From contig JAJDXM010000085.1 of assembly GCA_022823225.1 (NCBI GenBank), forward strand, positions 84,798-148,797: 64,000 bases of DNA, read 5' to 3'. The notes below the pieces were generated by a model. The model saw nothing but the letters and a program-made list of their open reading frames with translations. It had not been told where the DNA came from and searched no databases. This DNA comes from Gemmatimonadota bacterium (GTDB taxonomy: Bacteria > Gemmatimonadota > Gemmatimonadetes > Longimicrobiales > Gaopeijiaceae). The position numbers were made by a program, and so were the translations under genes. Below are positions 37,243 to 47,542 of the stretch, in pieces. The first letter of the stretch is position 1. Each line of letters begins with the position of its first letter.

Positions 37243-38400
37243 ATGATCGCCAGGAATCGCAGCCATTTGGCCTCCATCATGGATGGCCACATGAACCGCG
37301 TGCGCAACAGTGGCCCCGGCACGCCGGACGGCCGCAACGCCGCGCCGATCAAGACCTACCTGATCGAGGGATGCGGGCCCCTGCCCGACCCCGATGACGT
37401 GGTGGGGCCCTTCGGCACGCTGCGCTTGATCACGCAGGACCCGGTCCTAAGCGATCGATTCCCCGTGAGGATGCATCCCTCCAGCGATCCCTGCCTGGCA
37501 ACGATCAGGGGGCTCCGCGCGAACCATGCCCCCATCTCCTTTTACGTGGACTACACGGATCCGCGCTTCTGGCTGTTATACGGCTTCGCGCCCAGCAGAA
37601 TAGCGGACAGGTTCATCTCCACGCTTGTCGCAACCCACCGGGACGTGGGCCGCACAACGTTCTGCAGCGAGTTTCTGTCGGCAGCAACCGACATCGGGTC
37701 CGCCGTCGCCCTTTCTCTCGACCACGAGGGCGTAATGGACGAGGAGGAAAAGGACGTGGCCCGTGTTCCCGAATCCGTGAAGGCACGCCTGTGGGGCACC
37801 CAGGCGGAGCGGCTGACGAACCTGATGCGCCAGCTCGGCTCGCTGTCGGACGGCATCGCGCTGTCGCAGGTCCGGTTGAGACACAGTCCCGGGAATCACG
37901 ACTCCGAACGGTTCTCCCTGAACGATGTGAGGTTCGACGGCAGGATGATCACGCGCGGCACATCCTTCAGCGCGCACCGGTCGCTGGCGGAGGCCCTGCG
38001 GACACGATACGCCCGGCAGGTTGCGGACATCGAGTCCGGATACCAGGTGCGCCTCGAGGACTCGGGCGGAGTCCTTCTGGGGAAGTCGCTGGCCCTGCAC
38101 CTGGCACGTCCCGTCCGGAACCTCCAACGGCTTTGCGAGAGGATCTTTTCGTCCGCCAGCCCCTTTCTGCTCTGGGGACTCCCGGTGCAACGCGGCCCCG
38201 GCAGTGTGTGCGTGAAGGCCGTCGACCTCGACCTGGGCCAACGCATGGACCTCGAATTCACACCGGATTTCATCCGGCTGTTCGTTCCGAAGGAAACATC
38301 GGGGAGCGCCGTTCTGCGCTTCTACACCAACGTTCAGCACCGTCTCGATCCTCGTGTGCGGATGCTGGACCAGGACGAGAATGAAATACTGCAGCCATAA
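37243..38400 (+). CDS. Uncharacterised protein A of a two-gene cassette
   Basis: A 385-residue soluble protein that I do not recognise. There is no signal peptide, membrane segment, P-loop or metal-binding cluster. The central part is rich in charged and hydrophobic residues (FAPSRIADRFISTLVATHRD; ALRTRYARQVADIESGYQV), and the last third looks like a mixed alpha/beta fold (VKAVDLDLGQRMDLEFTPDF, VLRFYTNVQHRLDPRVRML). The start is uncertain: ATG 37243 lacks a clear binding site, and ATGs at 37279 and 37291 are alternatives. It overlaps the next gene by 20 bp and runs opposite to its minus-strand neighbours, so the pair looks like an inserted cassette. No function is proposed. Confidence 0.75.
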   Translation: MIARNRSHLASIMDGHMNRVRNSGPGTPDGRNAAPIKTYLIEGCGPLPDPDDVVGPFGTLRLITQDPVLSDRFPVRMHPSSDPCLATIRGLRANHAPISFYVDYTDPRFWLLYGFAPSRIADRFISTLVATHRDVGRTTFCSEFLSAATDIGSAVALSLDHEGVMDEEEKDVARVPESVKARLWGTQAERLTNLMRQLGSLSDGIALSQVRLRHSPGNHDSERFSLNDVRFDGRMITRGTSFSAHRSLAEALRTRYARQVADIESGYQVRLEDSGGVLLGKSLALHLARPVRNLQRLCERIFSSASPFLLWGLPVQRGPGSVCVKAVDLDLGQRMDLEFTPDFIRLFVPKETSGSAVLRFYTNVQHRLDPRVRMLDQDENEILQP

Positions 38401-39241
38401 GCTCTCTGTTCAGAACCTCCTGATCGGGATGTGCCGGGGATCGCCCGGAGTTCCCCGAACGATCAGGCGGATGGGGTACCGGGACCGCTGGATTGCGGGC
38501 AACCTGCTCGGAAGGACCGGGACGGCGGCGGATCCGGTGCTGGTGCTGGCATCCGCCCAATCGCGCCACTCCTTCTTTGTCGAGGCGTGCGAAGAGCCGG
38601 AGATGGATCCCGGGCGCCTCGACAGGTATGCGTCGGTGACGGCCGTGGACCTGCGCGAAAGGACCCCGCTGTCCCAGGATCAGACCGAGCTCTACGGCGT
38701 CGCGGTCTTCGGGCTGGAAGAACACCGCGACACTCTGCGAAGCAGCATTCGGGACAGCAAGCTGAAACCCACCCTGCTGCTGCGCACCGGGGACGGGCTG
38801 GTCATCGACGCCAACCCGTTTCCCAAGGTTGCGCTGGCCAACCTCTTCCGTCCGGTTCTGTCCCTGGATTGGGAATCCGCCCCCCTGGGCTGGATCGCCT
38901 ATGACCACGAATCCAATCTTGCGGAGGTGGCGCAGGCCGTGATCCCGCAGGTCATCGCCTATGCGGCCGGAAGAGTGAACCGGGTGAAGATCGGCCGTGT
39001 CTGCGAGGATCACCTGCTTTGGGACCTCTCCACCCGGGCGGCCCGCAGGCAAATGCGCGCAAAGGTCAACGCCGCGCTTTCCTCCGCGGCCAGGCACGAA
39101 TTCAGCGAGTTCTTCACCCTGCGCTCCGGAGCCCTGACGTTCTCCGGCACCGCGCAGGCGGCGATCCGGGCCCCGGGTTCGCCGACTCTGAAGAGGATGG
39201 CGCGCCACCACGCGGCCCTCCTGGAGCGGTTGGCCGGCTAG
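38381..39241 (+). CDS. Uncharacterised protein B of a two-gene cassette
   Basis: A 286-residue soluble protein of no family known to me. Visible segments are VPRTIRRMGYRDRWIAGNLL, DPVLVLASAQSRHSFFVEA, LLRTGDGLVIDANPFPKVAL and a basic helical C-terminus (TRAARRQMRAKVNAALSSAA). No signal peptide or membrane segment. ATG 38381, preceded by AGGACGAGA, starts inside the last codons of gene A (20-bp overlap), which implies coupled translation and a shared function. An upstream GTG (38354) would extend it. It ends 83 bp before the convergent SDR gene, in a gap that contains a fragment of the R1 repeat. Confidence 0.75.
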   Translation: MKYCSHKLSVQNLLIGMCRGSPGVPRTIRRMGYRDRWIAGNLLGRTGTAADPVLVLASAQSRHSFFVEACEEPEMDPGRLDRYASVTAVDLRERTPLSQDQTELYGVAVFGLEEHRDTLRSSIRDSKLKPTLLLRTGDGLVIDANPFPKVALANLFRPVLSLDWESAPLGWIAYDHESNLAEVAQAVIPQVIAYAAGRVNRVKIGRVCEDHLLWDLSTRAARRQMRAKVNAALSSAARHEFSEFFTLRSGALTFSGTAQAAIRAPGSPTLKRMARHHAALLERLAG

Positions 39242-39265
39242 TAGCGGCCCGAAGCGGGTATCGCC

Positions 39266-39296
39266 CCGGCAGTCGAGCGGGTCTCCGTCCACGGGC
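39266..39296 (-). repeat. Short fragment resembling the R1 repeat end
   Basis: On the minus strand GGCCCGTGGACGGAGACCCG followed by CTCGACTGCCG resembles the outer arm of R1 (GCCCGTGGACGGACCC). It lies between the convergent genes for unknown protein B and the SDR. The match is short and may be partly chance. Confidence 0.35.
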
Positions 39297-39324
39297 CTTC
39301 GGGAGATGGGGGCGGGCCGGCCAC

Positions 39325-40113
39325 CTACATTCCCGGTGGCGTGAATCTCCCGTCGATCGCGGTCCAGCCGCCGTCCGCAAAGAGGACCGTCCCGGTCACA
39401 TAGCTCGCGGCATCCGAAGCGAGGAACACCGTCGGTCCAATCATTTCGCTCGCGCTTCCCCACCGGTTCAGGATGTTGCGACCGGCGTAGGCCGCGTACC
39501 AGCCGGGACTGTCCCTGATCGGCGCAGTGAGCGGCGTATCGATCACGCCGGGCGCGATGGCGTTGACCCGTACGCCGCAGGGCCCGAGCTCGGCCGCCGC
39601 GGCGCGCACCAGCTGGACGATCCCCGCCTTGGTGGCGGCGTACATGCTCTGACCCGGCTCCACGACAACGGAGCGGATCGAACTGAAGAGTACGATCGAT
39701 CCCGATCCCTGTGCCCTCATGATGCGTCCGGCCGACTGCAGGACGTGCGCACTCCCCTTGAGGTTGAGGCCGAGGACGCGGTCGATCTCCTCGTCGGTGT
39801 AGTCCAGGAGCGGTTTGCGCACATTGACTCCCGGCGTGCAGACCACGACGTCCAGGGTGCCTCGTTCGGCGACAACGGCCTGGAAGGCGCCGGTCACGGC
39901 CGGGCCGTCCAGAATGTCGAGTGGGGCCGCGGCCGCCTCCCCGCCGGCCGCGCGGACGATCGCGGCCGTGCGCGCCGCCGCGGCCCCGTCGATGTCGAAA
40001 CACGACAGGTGCGCTCCCGCCTCCGCGCACCCGATCGCGACGGCCTCGCCGATGCCGGAGCCGCCGCCGACCACCACGGCCGTCCGGCCTGACAGGCTGA
40101 AAGTGTTGCTCAC
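39325..40113 (-). CDS. Short-chain dehydrogenase/reductase
   Basis: A 262-residue classical SDR. The cofactor motif is VVGGGSGIGEA, the catalytic residues lie in LFSSIRSVV (Ser) and YAATKAG (YxxxK), with LNLKGSAHVLQSAG and the ending VLFADGGWTAIDG typical of the family. The substrate cannot be told. GTG 40113 has GAGGAG seven bases upstream and is preferred over an earlier ATG at 40146. It is divergent from the M20 gene. Confidence 0.88.
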   Translation of the reverse strand: MSNTFSLSGRTAVVVGGGSGIGEAVAIGCAEAGAHLSCFDIDGAAAARTAAIVRAAGGEAAAAPLDILDGPAVTGAFQAVVAERGTLDVVVCTPGVNVRKPLLDYTDEEIDRVLGLNLKGSAHVLQSAGRIMRAQGSGSIVLFSSIRSVVVEPGQSMYAATKAGIVQLVRAAAAELGPCGVRVNAIAPGVIDTPLTAPIRDSPGWYAAYAGRNILNRWGSASEMIGPTVFLASDAASYVTGTVLFADGGWTAIDGRFTPPGM

Positions 40114-40131
40114 TGGGGCTCTCCTCGCATT

Positions 40132-40154
40132 GTCCGGTTTGTCCACGGGGTGTC
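40132..40154 (-). repeat. Short fragment resembling the R1 repeat end
   Basis: On the minus strand this reads ACACCCCGTGGACAAACCGG, matching the terminal arm of R1 (CCCGTGGACAAA). It sits between the divergent SDR and M20 genes. Only about 12 bases match exactly, so the assignment is tentative. Confidence 0.3.
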
Positions 40155-40258
40155 ACGACGCCACAATGTAAGGGCCCCGCCCGCGGGGCAAACCGTGCAG
40201 GAGAGCCCACCGCCCGCGCGGACCCCCGGGATCGCCGGACATCCAACGGATCAAGCCC

Positions 40259-41545
40259 ATGCCCCCGACGACCCAGGTCCGCCGCGAGGGTCGCGTCCTT
40301 GACGAGGTCGAAGCCGCCCGCGACGAACTCGTGGCCTTTACCTCGGAGATGATCCGGATTCCGACGGTCAACCCGCCCGGCGAGCGCTATCGCGATTGCG
40401 CGGAGCTCATCGGGCGGCGGCTCGCCGCGGGCGGGTTCGCCGTGCACTACGTGGAGGCCGAGGGGCGGCCCGAGCACACGGCCGCACACCCGCGCGTCAA
40501 TGTGGTGGCCCGGCGGGCCGCTGCCGGCAAGGGTCCGAGGCTGCACCTGAACGGTCATTTCGACGTGGTCCCGCCGGGTGAGGGATGGTCGGTCGACCCG
40601 TTTGCCGGACTGGTGCGCGACGGGCGCATTTACGGCCGCGGGGCGTCGGACATGAAGTCCGGCATTGCCGCCGCGCTGTTTGCGGTCGAGGCCGTTCGCC
40701 GCGCCGGGATCGAGCTTGCCGGGACCGTGGACTTCAGTGCCACGGTCGATGAGGAAAGCGGCGGCTTCGCGGGAGTGGCCCACCTTTGCGAGGCGGGGAT
40801 CATCTCGGGTGCGGATACCGACTACGCGATCATCCCCGAGCCGTTTGGGCCCACCCGCGTCTGTGTGGGACACCGGGGCGTCTACTGGTTCGACGCGATC
40901 GCTCACGGCCGCGCCGCCCATGGCAGCATGAGCCACCTCGGGCACAGCGCCATCGACGACATCGGCGCGCTGCTGGAAGCGTTGCGAACAGGGCTGGGGC
41001 CGCAGCTCGCACGGCGCCTCTCCGCGCTGCCCGTCGTGCCGGAGCCTTCGCGCCGCCCCTCGCTCAACGTCAACGCGCTGACGGGCGGCCAGGCCGGCGA
41101 GCCCTCCCAGTCGCCGTGCGTGGCCGACCGCGCCGTGGCGACCTTCGACCGGCGCTTCATCCCCGAAGAGCCCCTTGACGAGGTCCGCGCCGAGATCGGG
41201 CGGGTCGTGGCCGCGCTGGAACGGGAAGACCCCGCGCGCCGCTTCACGATCGAGGATCGCATGGTGGTGCTGCCGACCTCCGCGCCGTCGGGATCGCCTC
41301 TCGTGGCCACCCTGTCGGATGCGGTGCGCGACGTGTGCGGCGAGGATGCCGAACTCGTGGCGAGCCCCGGCACCTACGACCAGAAGCATTTCGCCCGGAT
41401 CGCCGGCATCGAGCACTGCGTCGCATACGGCCCCGGCCCCCTCGAGGAGGCGCACCAGAGCGACGAGTCCTGTGCGGTGGACGATCTGGTCGCCGCAACC
41501 GGGGTGCTGGCGCTTACGGTGTTGCGATTGCTGAGGCGGGCCTGA
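40259..41545 (+). CDS. M20 family metallo-hydrolase (ArgE/DapE-like)
   Basis: A 428-residue zinc-dependent amidase or peptidase. Metal and catalytic residues appear in LNGHFDVVPPGEGW (His and Asp), GASDMKSG (Asp), and DEESGGFAG (Glu-Glu); a dimerisation-type domain with HGRAAHGSMSHLGHSAID follows and the last metal His is probably in EAHQSDE. The exact substrate (N-acyl amino acid, succinyl-diaminopimelate or a dipeptide) cannot be told. ATG 40259 is the start. It is isolated on the plus strand and convergent with rimI, 15 bp apart. Confidence 0.87.
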   Translation: MPPTTQVRREGRVLDEVEAARDELVAFTSEMIRIPTVNPPGERYRDCAELIGRRLAAGGFAVHYVEAEGRPEHTAAHPRVNVVARRAAAGKGPRLHLNGHFDVVPPGEGWSVDPFAGLVRDGRIYGRGASDMKSGIAAALFAVEAVRRAGIELAGTVDFSATVDEESGGFAGVAHLCEAGIISGADTDYAIIPEPFGPTRVCVGHRGVYWFDAIAHGRAAHGSMSHLGHSAIDDIGALLEALRTGLGPQLARRLSALPVVPEPSRRPSLNVNALTGGQAGEPSQSPCVADRAVATFDRRFIPEEPLDEVRAEIGRVVAALEREDPARRFTIEDRMVVLPTSAPSGSPLVATLSDAVRDVCGEDAELVASPGTYDQKHFARIAGIEHCVAYGPGPLEEAHQSDESCAVDDLVAATGVLALTVLRLLRRA

Positions 41546-41560
41546 CGGCTGCCGCCACCA

Positions 41561-42007
41561 TCACAGCTCGAGCGCCAGGACCAGCGCATCCTCCCGGGGC
41601 CGGGCGTAGTATCCCGCGTGCGTGCCGATTTCCCGAAAGCCGTGTCGCCGGTACAGTCTGGCGGCCCGTTCGTTGCTGGCGCGCACAGCGAGGTAGGCGC
41701 AGCTCGCGCCCCGGTCGCGGAGCACCTCCAGCGTGCCCCCAAGCAGCGCCTCGCCGATGCCGCGGCCCCGGCGCGCGGCGCTCACGGCCAGATTCGCCAG
41801 TTCGGCCTCCCCGTCCCCGATGACGACCACGGCGTACCCGGCCACCACCTCCCCCTCGGTCGCGACCAGCACCACCATGTCATCGCGTTGAAGCCCCGAC
41901 GCGAACGTCTCGGGCGTCCACGCCTCCGAGAATGTCGCCTCCTCGATCTCGACGATTGCCGGGAGGTCCTCCCGGCGGGCCCGCCGCACCTGGGCCGCCG
42001 CGCTCAT
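41561..42007 (-). CDS. rimI: Ribosomal-protein-alanine N-acetyltransferase RimI-type
   Basis: GNAT acetyltransferase, 148 residues, with the acetyl-CoA loop SAARRGRGIGEALL and the C-terminal RLYRRHGFREIGTHAGYY typical of RimI. The ATG overlaps the tsaB stop (ATGA), and the tsaE-tsaB-rimI order is the common cluster. Other GNAT substrates cannot be excluded. Confidence 0.9.
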   Translation of the reverse strand: MSAAAQVRRARREDLPAIVEIEEATFSEAWTPETFASGLQRDDMVVLVATEGEVVAGYAVVVIGDGEAELANLAVSAARRGRGIGEALLGGTLEVLRDRGASCAYLAVRASNERAARLYRRHGFREIGTHAGYYARPREDALVLALEL

Positions 42008-42696
42008 CCCGGCTTCCACTCCCGCACGTACTCCGGCTCCCAGGTCTCGGGATCGACCGGGATCCAATCGCAACAGGCAAGCAGCCCGCCCGCCGTGGGG
42101 ATCCCCGCCGGCGGAGGCCGCACGTTGAACCCCGCCCCGCCAAGGAGAGCCTCGTGCAGGGCCGCGCCCTCGCCCATGAAGATCGTGCCCACGGGAGGCC
42201 GGCCGTTGATCACATCGACGATCGAGCCGCCGTGGGGCCCACTCACCTCCCGAACCCCTGCCGCGCCGACATCGTAGCAGGCGCCGTACACGCGGCCGCG
42301 CCTCGCGTCGAAGAGCACGTAGCGATGTTCAGGCCTCCGGTCCGGCACGATCGGTCCACCGGCCGCCGCGGCCGCCCGGAGACTCGACGGCGCGTACAGC
42401 GGAACCTCCAGGCTGGACGCCAGCGCCTTGGCCGCCGCCCCGGCGATGCGCACGCCCGTGAACGACCCGGGACCGGCGCCAACCACGACGGCCGCGATCC
42501 GGTCCACCGCGACGTCCGTTTCAGCGAGCACCGACCGAATCGCCGGAATCAGCGCCTCCGCGTGCCCCGGATGCCCGTCCAGGGTTGCCGTGGCGGTCTC
42601 GGCGCCCCCGACGGCGAGCGCCACGGAGCCAACCCGGCCCGATGTCTCGATCGCCAGCACGGGTCCCGCCGGCGCGGGGTCCGGCTCGACCTTCAC
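42004..42696 (-). CDS. tsaB: tRNA threonylcarbamoyladenosine biosynthesis protein TsaB
   Basis: Partner of TsaD in making t6A37 of tRNA. The 230-residue product shows VLAIETSGRVGSVAL at the start and VVVGAGPGSFTGVRIAGAAA, the TsaB signature. Start GTG 42696 overlaps the tsaE stop (GTGA) and gives the usual length; a longer frame reaches into tsaE and is rejected. Confidence 0.93.
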   Translation of the reverse strand: MKVEPDPAPAGPVLAIETSGRVGSVALAVGGAETATATLDGHPGHAEALIPAIRSVLAETDVAVDRIAAVVVGAGPGSFTGVRIAGAAAKALASSLEVPLYAPSSLRAAAAAGGPIVPDRRPEHRYVLFDARRGRVYGACYDVGAAGVREVSGPHGGSIVDVINGRPPVGTIFMGEGAALHEALLGGAGFNVRPPPAGIPTAGGLLACCDWIPVDPETWEPEYVREWKPG

Positions 42697-43154
42697 AGCA
42701 CGCGCACCGGAAACCCGGGCAGCGTCGGCGGATCCCCGCACGACCTGACCTCGACCCGCCGCAGGCCGGGGCCGCGGCGCGGGAAACCCAGACTCACCTC
42801 CCATCGGTCGGCCGGGAGCTCCCTGCCTGCGCGCTCCGGCCATTCCACCAACACGAGCGCCACCTCGTCGCCCACCACATCCTCCCATCCGATCCCGCCG
42901 AGCTCGTCCGCCGAACGCAGTCGGTACAGGTCCGCGTGGACCAGCGTCCCACCGTCCGCGGTCCGGTAGCGAAAAAGGATGTTGAAGGTGGGAGACGGCA
43001 TGGGTTCGAGCACGCCCGCACCCTCTCCGACCGCCCTGGCGAGCACGGATTTCCCCGCCCCGAGCGGCCCGCTGAGACCGATGAACACGGGCACTCGGAC
43101 GTCGCTCCCGATGCGCCGCCCCCACGCGGCCAGCTCCCCCTCCGTGAGCGTCAC
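42693..43154 (-). CDS. tsaE: tRNA threonylcarbamoyladenosine biosynthesis ATPase TsaE
   Basis: ATPase that supports TsaB-TsaD. The 153-residue product has P-loop GPLGAGKSVLARAV, the conserved SPTFNILFRY, HADLYRL and LVEWPERAG. GTG start at 43154, 25 bp after uvrB. Confidence 0.93.
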   Translation of the reverse strand: MTLTEGELAAWGRRIGSDVRVPVFIGLSGPLGAGKSVLARAVGEGAGVLEPMPSPTFNILFRYRTADGGTLVHADLYRLRSADELGGIGWEDVVGDEVALVLVEWPERAGRELPADRWEVSLGFPRRGPGLRRVEVRSCGDPPTLPGFPVRVL

Positions 43155-43179
43155 GTCCGCCGGCCCCGCGGTCCGGCGC

Positions 43180-45165
43180 TCACCGCGCGCCCTTCAACTC
43201 GAAAAGCTGGTCGCGCAGCGCTGCCGCCCGCTCGAAGTCGAGCGCCTCGGCCGCCTTCGCCATCTCCTCCTCGACAATCTTGATGAACTCCTCGGCGTTG
43301 ACCTCGTCGGCATACTCCCGCCCGGGCTCCGCCACCTTCGCCACCGGCTTCACGCGCGCGTCGGCCACGCGGGTGGAGAACTCGATCTCCTCGACGCTCT
43401 TGCGGATGGTGCGCGGCTCGATACCGTGGCGCTCGTTGTGCGCGAGCTGGACCGTGCGGCGGCGCTCCGTCTCGTCGAGGCACACCCGCATCGATTCGGT
43501 GATCCGGTCCGCGTACAGGATCGCCTTGCCGTTCACGTTGCGGGCCGCGCGCCCCACCGTCTGGATGAGGGAGCGGGCGTTGCGCAGAAACCCCTCCTTG
43601 TCGGCGTCGAGGATCGCGACCAGCGACACCTCGGGCAGATCGAGCCCCTCGCGCAGCAGGTTGATCCCCACCAGGACATCGATTCGGCCCAGCCGCAGCG
43701 TGCGCAGGATCTCCATCCGCTCGATCGCGTCGATGTCGGCGTGCATGTAGCGCACGCGGATCCCGATCGACTGGAAGTACTCCGACAGGTCCTCCGCCAT
43801 GCGCTTGGTGAGCGTCGTCACCAGCACCCGCTCGTCGCGCGCGGCCCGCTCGTGGATCTCGGCGAGCAGGTCGTCCACCTGGCCGCGCACCGGCCGCACG
43901 TCGATCGATGGGTCGACCAGCCCGGTCGGGCGGATGATCTGCTCGGTGATCACGCCGCCGGAGCGCTCCAGCTCGTAGTCGCCCGGAGTCGCCGAGACGA
44001 AGACGACCTGGGGCAGCAGCTCCTCCCACTCGTCGAAGCGGAGCGGGCGGTTGTCGATCGCCGAAGGCAGCCGGAAGCCGTGCGCCACCAGCGTCTCCTT
44101 GCGCGACCGGTCGCCCCGCGACATCCCGTGGATCTGCGGAACCGAAACGTGCGACTCGTCCACGATCAGCAGGAAGTCCTCGGGGAAGTAGTCGAGCAGA
44201 CAGGCGGGCCGCTCCCCCTCCCGGCGGCCGCTCGTGTAGCGGCTGTAGTTCTCGATGCCGGGGCAGGTCCCCATCTCCAGCATCATCTCCAGGTCGAAGT
44301 TCGTGCGCGACTCGATCCGCTGCGCCTCCAGGAGCATCCCCGCGTCCCTGAACCGGGCCACCTGCGCAGCGAGTTCGTCGCGCACGAGCGGCTCCATTTC
44401 CTCGATGGTGCGGCGGCGGGTGACGTAGTGCGACGCCGGGTAGATGGCGGCGCGCTCCAGCGTGGCGATCGTCTCGCCGGTGAGGGGATCGAACCGGGTG
44501 ATGCGCTCGATCTCGTCGCCCCACAGCTCGATCCGCACGGCCTGTTCCTCATAGGCGGGAAAGATCTCGACGGTGTCGCCGCGGACGCGAAAGGTGCCGC
44601 GTTCGAAGGAGATGTCGTTGCGCCTGTAGAGGATCTCCACCAGCCCGCGCAGGATCTCCTGGCGGGGGACTTCCTCGCCGGCCGCCAGGTGCAGCATCAG
44701 GCCGCGGTAGTCGGCCGGGTTGCCCAGCCCGTAGATGCACGACACCGAAGCCACCACCACTACGTCGCGCCGCTCGATCAGCGAGGAGGTGGCGCGGAGC
44801 CGAAGCCGTTCGATGTCCTCGTTGATCGACGCGTCCTTCTCGATGTAGGTGTCGGTCGCGGGGACGTAGGCCTCGGGCTGGTAGTAGTCGTAGTAGGAGA
44901 TGAAGTACTCGACGGCGTTGGCCGGCAGGAGCGACTTGAGCTCGCCGTAGAGCTGTGCCGCCAGCGTCTTGTTGTGCGACATGACCAGCGCGGGCCGCCC
45001 GCACTGCGCAATGACGTGCGCCATGGTGAGGGTCTTGCCGGTCCCGGTGGCGCCGAGGAGGGTCTGGAAGCGCGCGCCGCTGCGGACCCCGCGCACCAGC
45101 TCCCCGATCGCCCCGGGCTGGTCGCCCTTCGGCTCGAAGGGGGCCTGGATCTCGAAGTCAGGCAT
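43180..45165 (-). CDS. uvrB: Excinuclease ABC subunit B
   Basis: Damage-verification helicase of nucleotide excision repair. The 661-residue product opens with [19 protein letters not shown], Walker [17 protein letters not shown] (37-52), the beta-hairpin [12 protein letters not shown], the [11 protein letters not shown] and RPLRFDEWE segments, and a C-terminal UVR motif ([19 protein letters not shown]) that contacts UvrC. ATG 45165 overlaps the relA/spoT gene by eight bases. Confidence 0.97.
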   Translation of the reverse strand: MPDFEIQAPFEPKGDQPGAIGELVRGVRSGARFQTLLGATGTGKTLTMAHVIAQCGRPALVMSHNKTLAAQLYGELKSLLPANAVEYFISYYDYYQPEAYVPATDTYIEKDASINEDIERLRLRATSSLIERRDVVVVASVSCIYGLGNPADYRGLMLHLAAGEEVPRQEILRGLVEILYRRNDISFERGTFRVRGDTVEIFPAYEEQAVRIELWGDEIERITRFDPLTGETIATLERAAIYPASHYVTRRRTIEEMEPLVRDELAAQVARFRDAGMLLEAQRIESRTNFDLEMMLEMGTCPGIENYSRYTSGRREGERPACLLDYFPEDFLLIVDESHVSVPQIHGMSRGDRSRKETLVAHGFRLPSAIDNRPLRFDEWEELLPQVVFVSATPGDYELERSGGVITEQIIRPTGLVDPSIDVRPVRGQVDDLLAEIHERAARDERVLVTTLTKRMAEDLSEYFQSIGIRVRYMHADIDAIERMEILRTLRLGRIDVLVGINLLREGLDLPEVSLVAILDADKEGFLRNARSLIQTVGRAARNVNGKAILYADRITESMRVCLDETERRRTVQLAHNERHGIEPRTIRKSVEEIEFSTRVADARVKPVAKVAEPGREYADEVNAEEFIKIVEEEMAKAAEALDFERAAALRDQLFELKGAR

Positions 45166-47368
45166 CGGGGCCGAAGAGGTCGCTCTCGCCGAAGCTCTCG
45201 CGCCGCACCACCGACATCACCCCCTTCACCCGCTGTACGGCCTCCATGACCCGCTTGAGGTGGCTGAGATCCTGCACCTCCACGACGAAGGCCGCCGTCA
45301 TCCCGCCGTCGGTCGCGCGCATGTCGGCGTGCTGGATGTCGGTGGCGGTCTCGCTGATGGTGCGGGCCACGTCGCCGAGGAGTCCGCGCCGGTCCGTGCC
45401 CTCCATGTGGAGGTGGACGAAGAAGCGGTCGTCCCGTTCCGCGCGCCATTCGATGTCGACGCGGCGCCCGGGATCGTTGTCCAGGTTGAGGACGTTGGGG
45501 CAGTCGGTCCTGTGGATCGAAATGCCGCGCCCGCGCGTGATGTAGCCGATCACCTTGTCGCCCGGCACCGGCTGGCAGCACTGCGAGTACCGCACCATCA
45601 TGTTGTCCACGCCCCCGATCGTCACCCCCTTGTTCGACTTGCGGATCTTTTCGGCGATCCGCTCCAGCGCCGACGGGCTGCGCTTCACGACGTCCGAGGG
45701 ATCCTCGTCCGGGTAGAGGCTGCGGATTACCGCCGACGGGCCGATGTCGCCCCGGGCCAGCGCGGCGAGCACCTCGTCGAAGGTCCTGTAGCCGAGCCGG
45801 CGCGCCCCGGTCCGCATCTCTTCGTTCCCCGGCTTCGGCCGGCGCGCCTTGCGCAGCTCGCGCTGGAAGAACTCCTGTCCCAGGCGCAGCGCGCGATCGT
45901 ATTCCTCGCGGCGAATCCACTGGCGGATCCGTGTGCGCGCCCGCGATGTCTTGACGAAGCCGAGCCAGTCCCGGTTGGGCCACTGGCGCGGGTTGGTGAT
46001 GATCTCGACCGAGTCCCCGCTCTTCAGCTGCCGCGACAGCGGGGCGATGCGCCCGTTCACCTTGGCGCCCGCGCAGTGGAGGCCCACCTCCGTGTGGACG
46101 GAGAAGGCAAAGTCGATCGGCGAGGCGCCCACCGGCAGCTGCTTGACCTCGCCCTTCGGGGTGAAGACGAAGATCTCGCCCTGGAAGAGGTCCATGCGGA
46201 GGAACTCCATGAACTCCTCCGGTTCGCTGGCCTCCTTCTGCCACTCGAGCACTTGGCGGAACCAGGTCAGCGCGTCGTCGACCCCGCTGTCCCTCCCCTC
46301 GTCCTTGTAGCGCCAGTGCGCGGCGATCCCGAACTCCGCCGTCCGGTGCATCTCCTCCGTGCGGATCTGCACCTCGTAGCGACGGCCGCCCGGCCCGTAT
46401 ACGGTCGTGTGAATCGACTGGTACATGTTGGACTTCGGCGTCGCCACATAGTCGTGGAAGCGCTCCTGGATCGGGGTCCAGCGCCCGTGGATGATGCCCA
46501 GCGCCGCGTAGCAGTCCTGTACCGACGCCGTAATCACGCGCAGCGCCATAAGGTCGTAGATGTCGTCGTAGCTCCGGTCCTGCGTGACCATCTTGCGGTG
46601 GATCGACCACAGGTGTTTCGGGCGACCGGTGACCTCGGCCGCGACATCGGCGGCCTCGAGCGCCTCTTCGAGCGGCCGCTGCATCTCCTGGACGTGCCGT
46701 TCACGGGCCCGGCGGCGCTGGCGCACCAGCTTGCGTAGCTCGTCGTACGCCCTCTTGTCCAGGAACTTGAAGGCCAGGTCCTCCAGCTCCCACTTGATCG
46801 CCGCCATTCCGAGCCGGTGGGCCAGCGGCGCGTAGATCTCACGCGTCTCCTGCGCGATCGGCCGCTGCTTGCCCGGCGGCAGATGCTCCAGCGTGCGCAT
46901 GTTGTGGAGCCGGTCGGCGAGCTTGACCAGGATGACCCGCGCGTCGTGGGCCATCGAGAGGAGGAGCTTGCGGTAGTTCTCGACCTGGCGCTCGGTGCTG
47001 GAGCGGAAGCGCACCCGCCCGATCTTGGTCACCCCGTCGACGATCGCGCCGACCTCGTCCCCGAAGATCTCGCGGATGCCCTGCAGCGACACGACCGTGT
47101 CCTCGACCACGTCGTGGACCAGCGCCGCCACCACCGAAGCCGTGTCCAGCTGCAGCGAGGTGACGATCGTCGCCACCTCCACCGCGTGGTTGATGAACGG
47201 CTCCCCCGACGCTCGCCGCTGGTCGGAATGCGCCTCGGCGGCAAGCTCGTAGGCCGCGCGAATCGCGTCGACATCGAGACGTTCCGCGTACGCCTCCATG
47301 GCCCGCGCGAGGGGCCTCGGAAACCCGCGGATCGTCGTAACCCGTTCTGCCGTCGCCGTCGTCGCCAT
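45158..47368 (-). CDS. Bifunctional (p)ppGpp synthetase/hydrolase, RelA/SpoT family
   Basis: Controls the stringent-response alarmone. The 736-residue product has an intact HD hydrolase domain ([32 protein letters not shown]), a synthetase domain ([34 protein letters not shown]), a TGS domain ([20 protein letters not shown]) and a C-terminal ACT domain. Intact HD residues point to a bifunctional Rel rather than a synthetase-only RelA. Start ATG 47368; it heads the group with uvrB, tsaE, tsaB and rimI and is divergent from the glycosidase operon. Confidence 0.95.
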   Translation of the reverse strand: MATTATAERVTTIRGFPRPLARAMEAYAERLDVDAIRAAYELAAEAHSDQRRASGEPFINHAVEVATIVTSLQLDTASVVAALVHDVVEDTVVSLQGIREIFGDEVGAIVDGVTKIGRVRFRSSTERQVENYRKLLLSMAHDARVILVKLADRLHNMRTLEHLPPGKQRPIAQETREIYAPLAHRLGMAAIKWELEDLAFKFLDKRAYDELRKLVRQRRRARERHVQEMQRPLEEALEAADVAAEVTGRPKHLWSIHRKMVTQDRSYDDIYDLMALRVITASVQDCYAALGIIHGRWTPIQERFHDYVATPKSNMYQSIHTTVYGPGGRRYEVQIRTEEMHRTAEFGIAAHWRYKDEGRDSGVDDALTWFRQVLEWQKEASEPEEFMEFLRMDLFQGEIFVFTPKGEVKQLPVGASPIDFAFSVHTEVGLHCAGAKVNGRIAPLSRQLKSGDSVEIITNPRQWPNRDWLGFVKTSRARTRIRQWIRREEYDRALRLGQEFFQRELRKARRPKPGNEEMRTGARRLGYRTFDEVLAALARGDIGPSAVIRSLYPDEDPSDVVKRSPSALERIAEKIRKSNKGVTIGGVDNMMVRYSQCCQPVPGDKVIGYITRGRGISIHRTDCPNVLNLDNDPGRRVDIEWRAERDDRFFVHLHMEGTDRRGLLGDVARTISETATDIQHADMRATDGGMTAAFVVEVQDLSHLKRVMEAVQRVKGVMSVVRRESFGESDLFGPDA

Positions 47369-47542
47369 ACTTGTAATCTAGCAGTCCGTGGATGGAGCCG
47401 CCGGAGCACGGACGGGCTGCCCGGGGGTTGGCGGGCGGGATGCCGCATTGACAGCCGCCGTCACCCGAGGAATCCTTGAGTTCTCGCAGATGTCGCAGTG
47501 CTGCCAACCGCTCCACCACCGGGCCGACGCGTGCACGAACCC

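Noticed and set aside
43151..45249. Long open frames on both strands opposite and out of frame with uvrB and relA/spoT
   Set aside because: They are shadows of the recognised genes; the protein content is low-complexity and no family signature appears.
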